Shown here piece after piece: positions 10,901 through 21,900 of a stretch of DNA of 64,000 nt (the stretch's first letter is position 1; each line of letters opens with the position of its first letter). The notes below the pieces were generated by a model that saw only the letters and a list, made by a program, of their open reading frames with translations, had not been told where the DNA came from and ran no database searches. A program made the position numbers and the translations under genes. The DNA comes from Ehretia macrophylla (lineage: Eukaryota; Streptophyta; Magnoliopsida; Boraginales; Ehretiaceae): assembly GCA_037974665.1 (NCBI GenBank), contig CM075778.1, positions 23,626,001-23,690,000 on the forward strand, in the 5' to 3' direction.

Positions 10901-13900
10901 GGCATAGCACGTGAATCTTCTTCCCTGCATGGGGACTCGATCAAACCTAGTGCTTCAACAGATATGGCGGTAAATGGTTCGGAAAAGCTTCGCAATGAGA
11001 GCACTAAAGGCACCAGTAGCCCTTTCAGACTTTTACAGGATTATGCTTCTGATGATAGTTCAGAAGATGGTCATCAGAAAGATGTTAACCTGGCAGTGGT
11101 TTCTCCATCCGTCAAAGCTGGCATTACTAGTTTTGGCACAGATATGAATCATAATTTGGGAAATGGTCATGGACCTAGGAGTTTGTTCGAGTCTGAGAAG
11201 GGGTTTGACCCAATCCCTGAGACATCCGCAGTATGTTCCCTGAGCATACCACCCCAATCAACAGACTCTTCCTTATCACAATGGGTTGTGTTGCAAGCTG
11301 ATGCGACGTCTATTGGTGCTGGACAAAGTAAGGAACTGGCTGATAATAAGCATGATAATCAAGAATTTGACGAGGTTGGTTCGTCTCATAAGGTGCTCCA
11401 AAATACTAATGCACCAAGAGATGATGTTCTTGATGGTCATTCTAGGAGTCGTAATTTACAGAAGGAAGATCCGAAGAGTGTATCTGGTATATTGAAGGTT
11501 GATGAGTTTGGAAGATTGGTAAGAGAAAATCATAGTGACTGTGATTCTGGTGATTCACCACGTTATACTCGGAGGCGTGGTAAAAGAGGCAGAAGTCGGA
11601 GCAGAAGTCGATCTCCCATAAGAGGGAGAAGTCGTAGTAGAAGTCGATCTCCTCATGATAGGAGGAGGAGGAGGAGGAGTCCACGGAGAAGAAGAGAGAG
11701 ACATGGTCGATCTCGCAGGTACTCTTTTAAGCTTATTTGTTGGATTATGTACTTGACAGTTTTTTGCTATTGTTATGCTTTCATGCTGTGTTTCTGAAGT
11801 ATGGGCTATGGAAGATTCTGAATCCGTTGCTGATCTTTACAGCTTGTCCCCCAAGAGACATAGAAGTAGGAGCAAGTCGCCTTCATATAGGCGTGGGGGT
11901 GAGTTTGGTGGTGACAAGATGAGAAGAGACAAGGCTCTGCCTCCGGAATGCTTTGACTTTATCCGAGGAAAATGCTACAGGGGAGCATCCTGTCGGTATC
12001 TGCACCATGAATCTGACAAGACTGATAGATCAAAATCTTATAGGAGCAAACAACAAGAAGATGTTTCAACTAGTTCAAAGAATTCTGATTTATATGGGGA
12101 AACTGAAACTACTCCACCCAAAAGATCTGTTCATGAGCACAAGAGCCAAGGTTCAAAACAGGATCTCCTTGTTATGGAGAAAAGAGAAGATGTGAAAGAA
12201 GAACTAGGCAAACCTGCCACTGAACTCTGTGATAAAGAAATTCGTCTTGAACCTCTTGTTTGGCGGGTCAACACTGAAAATGAAAAAGTTCCTGGTGACT
12301 TCACTGATCAAATACCTGCCTCCAAGAATTCAGAGACCCAGCAAAGTCAAGTTCACTGCTCTGATCAGGTGGTACAAAATGCTGATCATCAACCGCAGCA
12401 AATGAATGATCCATCAGGTCCACAGATTTCTCCTGTGCAGACATCAGGAACCATACAGAGCGTTCCTCCTGTTGATAGACCTTATCTGAATCAGGACTCC
12501 ATCACTCAGCCATATGCTGGTATGAGCTCTATAGACGGACGCTTCTCATCTCAAAATATATCATCTCAGACTTCGGTGCCCGAGTTATCTCCATCTGTCG
12601 GAAATCATCCTTCCCATATATTGCCTTCCTTCCCTTCCCTCTCTCAGGACACTAGTACCACATTTTCTCAACAGATCCCCAGGGATTATAACTTGATCTC
12701 ACCTCCTGCCAAATTTCCTCTCCAACATTCACAGTTCCCTGTACCATCAACCACTTCTTGGAACTCTCTTCCTCCACCTCCACCACCATTGCCATTTGTT
12801 AATCATTCAATCAGAAATGTGACTCCCGGACAGTATGGTCTTCCTTCAGCACAATTTCAGCAGAATATGCTGCCTCCACGGAGTGACTTCCCCTATGAGG
12901 CATCTGTTAGGCCCTATCGAACTGAATTTCCTAGTGTTTCTCAGGTTGGGCTGCAAGAGACCTATTCTGCAGTGCATGAGCCATATCGATCTTCATATCA
13001 CACGGAGAGTTTTGGACCTAGAACTTTGCCTGTTAGTGGCAAGGCATTGGTGCAACCCCAGGTCGGTTCTCGCCCTGGTGGAGAAGATTGCATGAGTGGG
13101 CGTCCACTGCAGGATGTATACCCCAAGAGTTCATTCTCTCAGGAGAACTTGCATGCTCAACATTCACCCTTCCAAACGGGATCACCCTCAAGGAGAATGC
13201 ACAGTTTTCCGGGTGAAAAAATGTCTCCTGGTGGACTTTCTGCTCCATCTTCTCAAACTCATCCTTATTTGCATCAGCCGTTTTATGGCCTGCCCCCAGC
13301 GCCTGAGGGTGTTTTGGCGCATCTTGGTGAGCCTGGGAAGGTCATGCCTACCATGTCAAGGTATGCATCTGATAATCTTGAAAAGGATCAGCCATCCCAT
13401 TTGTCTGCTCTCGGTGTATCTAGAATTTCAAGTCACTTCAACCCTTATGCATCTACTTTTGACCAGCCACTTAGCTCCAAGTTCAGTTCAAATATTTTAA
13501 CTCAAGAGCAAGAAACATCTTATAGTAATAAATATGGTACTACATATAATTTTAGCCATGTCCCAGCTGATGGGCCGGTGGCTAAGCAGATTTTACCAAC
13601 ACCTGTTGGTGACCAATATGATCCACTCTATGACAGTATCGAGCCATCTTCAAACTCAGACAAGAAACCTGATTCTGGTCAACAGCGCGAACAAACTGAT
13701 GACTCTGATATCATGTTGAGGATGAGTGGATCCAATAAGCCGTTGGATGTGGAAGAACACAACAAACAGAAGGGGAGTGGAGGTGTTGCAGGAACTATAT
13801 CATTAGAAAATGATGAATATGGTGAGACAGCGGATGCAGAAGTGGGTGCTGTTGAGAACGGAAGTGCAAGCAATCCACTTGATGCAACTGATATGGCTGC

Positions 13901-14432
13901 TGGAGAGGTTGAGATTGATCAAGTTAAGGCACCAGGGAAGACCAAGACAAGCAAGGATTCTAAGTCGATGAAAATTTTTAAGATTGCAATAGCTGATTTT
14001 GTTAAGGAGGTGTTGAAGCCGTCATGGCGCCAGGGCAATATGAGCAAGGAGGCATTTAAAACCATTGTGAAGAAGACTGTTGATAAAGTTTCTGGAGCTA
14101 TGAAGAGCCACCAAATACCCAAGTCTCGAGCAAAGATAGACCACTACATTGAATCATCGCAAAGAAAACTCACAAAGCTTGTGATGGTATGCCTTCTCTA
14201 CAGTTGACATTACTTTTCTGATAACAGCCTGCTTCTGAAGTTATAAACCTTTTCTCCTTGTGGCTTAGCAGTGATGGCTATTTCAATAGGTAACTGTTTG
14301 GAAACTATCGCAGTTATCATTTTATATTAGTTATAAGATTTAAATAAGTCTTTGAATAATTTCTGGAAGATGAATATTACTTTCATCTAATTTAGGCTCA
14401 TGTATAGGAGTCCATTAAGGACCATGAATCTC

Positions 14433-14469
<37 letters not shown>

Positions 14470-14898
14470 ATTCTTATCAGTAACAGCCTTTGCAACTATT
14501 AAATATGCCATGTCCTTGGTGAAGGACCAAACCACTGCCTGGGGTTGCTTTCATGACTTAAGATTGACTAACTGAAAATATTTGGAGAGCTAAAATCATT
14601 TACTTGTTTTACTATGAAGAGTTTTACCTTTTTGTTATAATCTTTCATTGTGATTCCCTCGCATCCTTCTCATCTTTCGATTAACGAAAAGGTGTTGCAG
14701 GTACAGTTGCCCTTGTGTTGAACTACCGCAAGGGCCTTTAATATAGTTGCAAAAGGAGCTTAAAGTTAGACAGTTTCTCTGTTGACTAAGAGATACCTAT
14801 GCCTTATGTCAGCTGCTTTCTTTACACAAAAGTATTTAACGTCTTTTTATCACTCTGTTATTCTGCAGGGCTATGTTGACAAGTACGTCAAGGTATAA
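7978..14898 (+). CDS. Gene 1: proline-rich, RS and CCCH zinc-finger protein (C3H38/C3H55-like)
   Basis: Coding exons 7978-8926, 9548-9751, 10794-11718, 11843-14186 and 14869-14898 join in phase at every GT-AG intron and give 1483 residues. The N-terminus (about 1-250) is rich in proline and glutamine. Residues about 640-693 form an arginine-serine segment ending in a very basic run. One CCCH finger, C-x7-C-x5-C-x3-H, lies at Cys729 to His747 with the core CYRGASCRYLH. A long low-complexity stretch follows, then a conserved domain from about 1401 (KIFKIAIADFVKEVLKPSW, later KIDHYIESSQRKLTKLV) that ends plant proteins of this type. CCCH and RS domains point to nuclear RNA binding, perhaps linked to splicing; that role is inferred. 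The last exon is only 30 bp, and its final AAG-GTATAAG also resembles a donor, so a longer 3' end is possible. Gene 2 downstream carries a duplicated piece of this gene. Confidence 0.9.
14438..14467. repeat. (AT)n microsatellite in the last intron of gene 1
   Basis: About fifteen AT dinucleotides in a row, within the 682-bp intron between the fourth and fifth coding exons. Confidence 0.9.
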
Positions 14899-15300
14899 GA
14901 TAGCATTATAGCGTATGTTTTGGTTCTACTTGGATTTGGCAGACATTGGCCTGTAAACACCGTGTCAGACGCAGCCTGAATTGATCTATCTCCTTGTCAG
15001 GAATTAATTCACTGCCCCTTTGAACTTAGAAAAATTATTCTCTCTCGGAGCTACAAAATGGAACCTTACAGCCTGCTGCTTGGAGGAAACATTAAGAGGT
15101 ACAAAAGTTTGTAAAGTTTATTACTAGTAATTCAGAAATGACATCAACACCGGTTTGAAGTTGAACTTTGAACATAGTATTTTATAAGCCTTGGCAGGAC
15201 GTTGAAGAAGCCGTATGTAATGAATGTGTTTCTTCCAAGTTTGATTAGTTATTTCTACTGGTTAACTTGATACATCTACCAAAAATCACATGAAATCTTT
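14899..15300 (+). other. Probable 3' untranslated region of gene 1
   Basis: Transcript-like DNA follows the TAA stop. No clear AATAAA signal can be chosen with confidence. The end is set only roughly, where the sequence becomes more AT-rich. Confidence 0.3.
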
Positions 15301-17040
15301 GTTTGATGATTATTTCTTATTATTTTAAAAAATCGTTATTCCCGTGATATATAAACAATTATTGCAAAATTGTGTTGATCATCTTGTTATGGAGTTGTAT
15401 GGGACTATACTGTTAAGTTAATCTAATTACAGTTCTCGAAATTGATCCATTGAGAGTAGAAACTATGGTTTTGCTTTCTTTGTCTTGCTCGTCTATAGTG
15501 GAATTGGATGTGAAAGAATTGGTAGCTTTCGATGGTCTAATTCTCTTTTGTTAATACGAATTGTTGCACATTGACCAAAAACAAGTTTTTTTTTTTTTCT
15601 GTTTTTTTTTTTCTTTTTTTTTTTGGATGACATGGGACTCAGCTGGTGGAGTTTGATTACCGGATTATCCTGTGTGGTTCAACCGTTAACTGATAAAATA
15701 AACTTTCAAATGTAACGGTGCGTCTTTATACATGCATCAAGACCAAAAGAAAAGTTAATACGAATTTACATATTTTAACCCTCTATGTACGTCACTCAAA
15801 TTCCTTCTTTTTTTTTTGGTCAGAAAGCCAATGCCAAGTGGATCCATTACAGGAGCAGTGACAAATTCAGGTTAAATGTTTGGAAATTTTATGACCTAAT
15901 GACCAGTTGAGTTGAGTAGAGAGTGAATCTTACGTGTGGGGTAGACTTTTCACACCCAATCGGATGGATTTGGCTCTATCATTCCGAAGAGTTACCCCAA
16001 ATTCAGAATCTAAAATAGCCTAGAGTTCAATTGGAAGTGATGATGTCTAATTTGGTGGCACTTTTCCGGAAACTTTTTCTTTGGTAAGCTATAATCCGCT
16101 TTTCTATTACCAAGTCTTCTTACAATGCGGAAGGCTGATATCACCCGTGGCTTGAACTCGTGAGACATTGCCACTACCATTTGGGACGAGCCTTGATCCA
16201 ATAAAGTTAATCACACATAAATCAACACTTAATAAAGTTAATTTAATAATTTTAATAAATAATTGAACTTAACTTATCTACAAATTTCGGGAAAAAAGAA
16301 TAATTTAGAAAATCTTCTCTTTCTGTTCTCTTGTTTATATGAATAAGGACTTAGTACTAAGAACGAGTATATATACAATTTATCATTTTTTAGTAAAATT
16401 GAGAATGATAAGAAAAATGTTTGCTACATAAAGACGAATATTAGAGATTCAATCTAAGAGGAGAATTTCTTTGATTATTGATTTAAACTACCCAATTTAG
16501 TGTCTTATTCCCAAAAAGTCAAATAAAGTCAAACCTAGGGCATGATAATCATCAAATCAACATTTGAGAAAATTTGTACTACTTAAAACTAGAAAAAATC
16601 AAAAAATTCGGTGTATCACATTCAGTGATGTCCAAATCTAATGAATCATCGTAGATAGAATGATACTTTGCTTAATCAATTTTTTACTCGACTCAATGTG
16701 CAAAATATACAGAAGAGGATATTTAACAATTCTCCAAACTTGATTTGCAAAGTGCAAGTTTCATTCGTTGAATATCTATAGATCTATAAATCCATTCACT
16801 ATTATCTTTTGCGTTAAAAAGTTAATGACAAAAAAAAAATAAAAAAATCTCCACCAATAATTTGCAAAGCTTTAACTCGCAATCAAAACAAAAATAATAA
16901 AAATAAATTACAAGCTTAAATAACTATTTACCTACCAAAAAGATAAAACTACATTTATTATCCTCACCTACCCAAATTACTAATAAACAACTATTAAAAA
17001 AAAAAAAAACCTTTCCGTTGGACCAAATCCAAATCCCCAA
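15301..17040. other. Intergenic region between gene 1 and gene 2
   Basis: AT-rich sequence with long T runs at about 15585-15625. I recognise no gene, RNA or structured repeat. Confidence 0.45.
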
Positions 17041-17071
17041 ACCAATCTGGTCCGTTGATAAGGACTGTTGA

Positions 17072-17095
17072 TGACGTGTAGGGCTACCTTACGTG
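17072..17095 (+). promoter_or_regulatory. ACGT-core motifs upstream of gene 2
   Basis: TGACGTG at 17072-17078 and ACGTG at about 17091 are typical bZIP/bHLH-binding cores. They sit just upstream of the CT-rich leader-like region of gene 2. Position is the only support for function. Confidence 0.3.
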
Positions 17096-17210
17096 CACGG
17101 CACGATCCAACGGATCTTATTCTTCATTTCGGTGTCTCAACCTTTCCTCGACGGCTCGACCTCGACCAACACAAACACAAAATCCAAATCCAAACTCACT
17201 CCTTCACCCA

Positions 17211-17216
<6 letters not shown>

Positions 17217-17275
<59 letters not shown>
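17217..17275 (+). repeat. Compound (CT)n(AT)n microsatellite in the gene 2 leader region
   Basis: About seventeen CT units run directly into about a dozen TA units, followed by GTATATGTGTGT-type sequence. CT tracts are common in plant 5' untranslated leaders. The ORFs read across this tract are serine/leucine and tyrosine/isoleucine artefacts. Confidence 0.9.
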
Positions 17276-17281
<6 letters not shown>

Positions 17282-18888
17282 GTGTGTATGGTGTTTGTTT
17301 GTATGTATATGTATATGTATATATTTTAGACACAATAGCAGTTAATGTTGGATTTTCTTTTCTTTTTTCTTTATGGGTGTTTGACTGTTTATATGCCTGT
17401 GTTGAATTTTTGCTAATTTTTTTTTTTGAAATTTCTTATCATTAAAAGTTGATTAATGTTGTCGCCCAAATCTGTGATTTGGGGACTGTTTTGTGATTAT
17501 GGTAAGGTTGCTTACAATGAACCCAAAGTGGATCCGAAACTTTAGCACCCGGCTGCCCCTTTTAAACAGTGATTAATGTGGGGGTTTTAAATTTTTGTGC
17601 TTTTATAATTAAAAGATAGCTTCAATTTTTTATGTTGTGTATATTTTAGAGCATGTGTGTATCTGCGTAAATGGAATGTTTGACCTTATATGCACGTTCT
17701 GTTGTAGTAATTTGACACCCATTTTGAAATAAATTGTTGTGCAACTACTGATCTGCATATGCTCTAGTTGAAATTTGACACCCATTTTGAAATAAATTGT
17801 TGTGCAAATTACCTTTATGCACGTTCTATTGTTGAAATTTGGCACCCATTTGGAAATAAGTTGTTGTGTAACTAAGATCTCAAATGCCCGGGAAGTTGTT
17901 GTCTGCATTATTTAAGTGTTTTGGGAGGTGATGCGTGTAATTTTGCTTTCTGAGTTGAAGGTAGTGTAGGTGACTAGATTTTATGCTCTTCGAAACAGTG
18001 TCAATGTATCAGACTGAAGTATAGGGCCAGGAGAGTTTATGTACTAATGTTATAAACCGTGTTGCTGAAATATAGGAGATTGACACGGTGTGTCTATGAG
18101 GAATTGTCTTATCAATAATGCTGCACTGTGTATTGAGCATGCTCATGAGAGTTTTATTGGATTAGCATATTCTGTTTGTTCATGGAAGGGGATAACTCTT
18201 ATCTGTGCCTTTTGAAGTTACTTCACTTGTGAGAAAAAGGTATTTGACAAAAAGTGTGAGGATATTTTATGCTTCTGTAGTAAGGCATGTCATGATGGAA
18301 TCGATGTTCATTATCCAAGGAAATACTTTGAGAACCACCTTACCTAGTAACCTCTGAGTAGGGAAAATGTGTTTACAGCACAGTTCATGGTGCTTTACCA
18401 TTTCTTTGTTCATTTCTTTATTGGCTCCCTGGTCATTGTGTAAAATGCTATAATTCGTATAATCCTTTCTCTCTTTTTTTTTTTTCCCCCCCGTATTATT
18501 GGTCCTTCTAAACCTAGATTTATCATTTATTTTTGGTTGAATCAGATATTGCTTGACCGTGTGTAGTCCTTTCTTTTGAAAAAAAGTTTTGACAGAACTT
18601 GAGATTGAGATAGTTATATTTTGTGGTATCCTATTCAATTCTAGAACAGGGAATGGTAAAACTTATGATACCTAATCAGCATCCTTCAAGTACACTATTT
18701 TCCTTTCAACTCTCTCTCCCTCTCTCTCTCTCACAAGTCTCAATGCAGAATGTTGGGTTCAATTTTTTCATATCTTTTAATAAGTCAATCGTGTCATCAA
18801 CCATATTAGTTTCCTAGAATAGGGTAAGATTATTGTATTTTCTTCTATTACAAATTGCTAGACTAAAGTGTTCTTATGCTTTATGCAG
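17276..18888 (+). other. Likely 5' leader and leader intron of gene 2
   Basis: T-rich sequence with no convincing coding frame, ending at the acceptor TTATGCAG (18881-18888). The coding exon opens 16 bases later. The first exon boundary was not determined. The tandem repeat at 17710-17871 lies inside. Confidence 0.4.
17710..17871 (+). repeat. Three tandem copies of a 63-64 bp unit
   Basis: The core TTTGACACCCATTTTGAAA recurs starting at about 17710, 17773 and 17837 (third copy with TTTGGCACCCATTTGG). The words GCACGTTCT and TTGTTGTG also recur. It lies in the likely leader intron of gene 2, whose acceptor is TTATGCAG at 18888. Confidence 0.8.
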
Positions 18889-18904
18889 GTCTTAGTCACT
18901 TGAC

Positions 18905-21900
18905 ATGCTGCAAAGGACAAGCCCAAAGGAAAATAATATTTCTTGGAGAACAAATAAAAATAACAACCAAGGTGTTTGTCTATCTGGGGATAAAAGTGCT
19001 AGAGAGCAACAAATTATAGAGAACAATAATGCTCAAAGTTATGGTAGTAGTCATGATCTTGAAGCTAGATGTGGGGAACCTTTTATTAGTATAACAAGTG
19101 GTTGCTCTATTGATGAATTAGAAAATAATCTCCTCCAAGCTGCTGATAAGCTCAATCATTCATGTACGGCGGGAGTTTGTTTGATGAAAAGTGATGACAA
19201 TGCTACTGTGAATAATGTTTCATCGGAGACGAGAATTATAACCTACCGCAGAAGGAGCCACGTGAAACCTCTCGAATATTACTGTAGGAAAAGGAGCAAC
19301 AGCTCTCACGTAACTTACAGTAGGCAAAGGAGAAAAGGCTCTGGTTTGTCAATAATGAATTCATTATCCATTCAGAATGGTGTAGAAAATGGAACAGAGG
19401 ACACTTTTTTGGCTGAGTCAGTTGAAGCGCCTTCATTTTTGTCTTCTAAGAATATGTGCCAAAATGAAGTGACTGCTGGTGATGGGGCTTCCGTGATTAT
19501 TATGGAAGATATGACATTAGAAAAAGCCATAGATGGCTGTTCAGAATGTGAACATGTAGCTGCAAAAAGTGTAAATAACATAAAGGTCAACATAGAAAAT
19601 GTTAGCTTTGATAATGTGGTTGGCATCCAAGAAGAAAATGTGGAGATGGCTCAGAGGGCTCAGCCAAATGATATCAGAAATAAAGTATGCGATATACTTG
19701 TTGCTGAAGAGACTCTTAATAAATCAACATGTTCACAAGAGAATAAAGCTCCATATGATGTATCTGGGTCAGTTACTTGGGGTACCTCCAGTTTAGAGGT
19801 GGCTCAAACAAAACAAGACACAATGAGAATAACTAGTCCATCGTTATCAGAGACCAATGTTTTGAATGATGTGATTACTGAATTTAGAAATGCAGACACG
19901 ATCCTTTCACTGACAAGAGGTCCTAATGATAGTTCTAGAAGAAAGCTTATTGTGCTTGATGTAAATGGACTGCTTGCAGATATTGTTCCTATTGCATATG
20001 TATCAGATAGATACAAACCTGATACAATAATATCGGGGAAAGCAGGTAAAAATATCATCAAGTTAGTTAGATTCTTTAATCAAATTATTATACTAAGAAA
20101 TTTCTAACTTTGTAGTCATTGCTTGAACAGTTTTTAAAAGGCCCTTCTGTGATGAGTTTCTAAAGTTCTGCTTCCAGAGATTCAGTGTTGGTGTTTGGTC
20201 TTCAAGAATAAAGTACCCTTCAACTTTTGGTCTTGTTATGATGTTGTATACCTTATTATTCAATGACATGACTTGTAGTTGAGATAGTTATTTCATTTGC
20301 GCACTTTCCAAATATATCATTTTGTCTGTACTTACCCAAATATTAAATTCTTACAGGAGAAATGTGAACTCTGTCGTGGATTTTCTTATGGGAAAACTGA
20401 GGCACAATTTGCTTTTTTGTTGGGTAAGCTATTCTTAGTGCCTATAATTTCAAGATTTAATTATTAAGCATGAAGCCTTTGATTATTGGCATCATATATG
20501 TCTTCTGTTCGCTCTATAATGTATCTAGAATTAATGTTAATTTTCTAAAGTGATATGTATTTTGGCTTTTCATTTGGACAATTTATTGTCTTTGAACCTT
20601 TTATGGAATACGTATAACTTGTTACATATCTTAGAAAAGGATTACTTGTTATCTAAATTTGAAGGAGGAAAAACTCGGTAAATTCTTGAGTAGATAATTT
20701 TTTATCTTTGAATGACAACAATGTTGTGACTTGGATTTGTGTTGCATGTTACAATAATTTCTATGCTAATAAAGTGGTTGTCGGACCTTGAAGATGAAAT
20801 AACTGGTCAACTCTAATATACCTTTAAGCAGGTGGAGTTGTATAATGGGGGTGGGAGACAGCCAGTTGTGGATCTAGTTAACATAGGTTGCAAAGAAGTA
20901 GGTGGGACAAAAGCTGTTGAAGTTGATTGTGAAGTATGACAGTGTGAGCCAGAGACTGAGTTTGGTTCTTGGTCAGATTGTGATTGAGGGTAGGAGGACT
21001 ATGGTGAGATGGAGTGAGTGGGAAATGTGTGGGCAGAGGAAGGGGAAGGACATTCAGTAGTGGGAGAGTTAGACTTTGGTTGAGAATCAGAGTGAGAGAG
21101 TGGAGACTGTGGAGGATTGATTAGGCTGATTAGAAGGAGAGGTGGTAGAGGATTCAGTTGAAGGAGAGTAGGGACTAGAGAAGTGAGAAGGGATCTGTTG
21201 ATTAGATGAAGAGAAGGAAAAGAAGAGGTTTGGGATGTGTGTGGATGACATATGCAGTGCAGAGAAAGGAGGGGTAGAGGGCAGAAACTGAGAGGGTGTT
21301 AGTGTGTCTGTGGAGTTTGAGTTAGGATATGGGAATATGTGTTCTAGAACCCTGACATGCCTAGAAACATAAACTTTGTTGGAGTTAAGGTCAAGGCATT
21401 TGTAGCCTTTGGTGTTAGGACAGTATCCTAAGAAAATACAAGACTTGGATCTTGGTTCAAGCTTGTGTTTTGAGTAGGGTCTTAGCTAGGGATAGCATAA
21501 GCATCCAAAGACTTTTAATAGAGTGTAATCAGGTTTGATGGAAAAGAGACACTCATAGGGAGAGATGTTGTGTAAAGTAGGGGTGAGGAGTCTGTTTATG
21601 AGATAGTTAGCTGTAGCAATGGCTTCTAGCCAGAATTTAGATGGTAAATGTGCTTGTTGGAGTAGAGTGAGAGCTGTTTCAACCAAATGCATGTGTTTCC
21701 TCTCAGATTTCCCATATTGTTCTGGGGTATGGGGGTAGGAAGTTTGGGGAATGACACCTAAGGACTGAAGATAAGGGCTGAACTTGTTATTGACAAATTC
21801 TTTACCATTATCAGTTCTAAAGATCTTGATTTTAGAGTTAAATTGAGTATGAACCTTTGCAGAAAAGCTAAGAAATGCTGAGTATGCAACAAACTTTTGT

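Noticed and set aside
17068..17445. ORFs with Ser-Leu and Tyr-Ile repeats
   Set aside because: Produced by the (CT)n(AT)n microsatellite in the leader region of gene 2.
17710..17871. Possible CRISPR-like array
   Set aside because: Three directly adjacent repeats without unique spacers, in a plant genome; an ordinary tandem duplication.
18905..20107. A separate 400-residue gene ending at 20107
   Set aside because: The frame reads into an intron after 20045; the in-phase next exon continues with the conserved KRPFCDEFLKFCF of the HAD domain.
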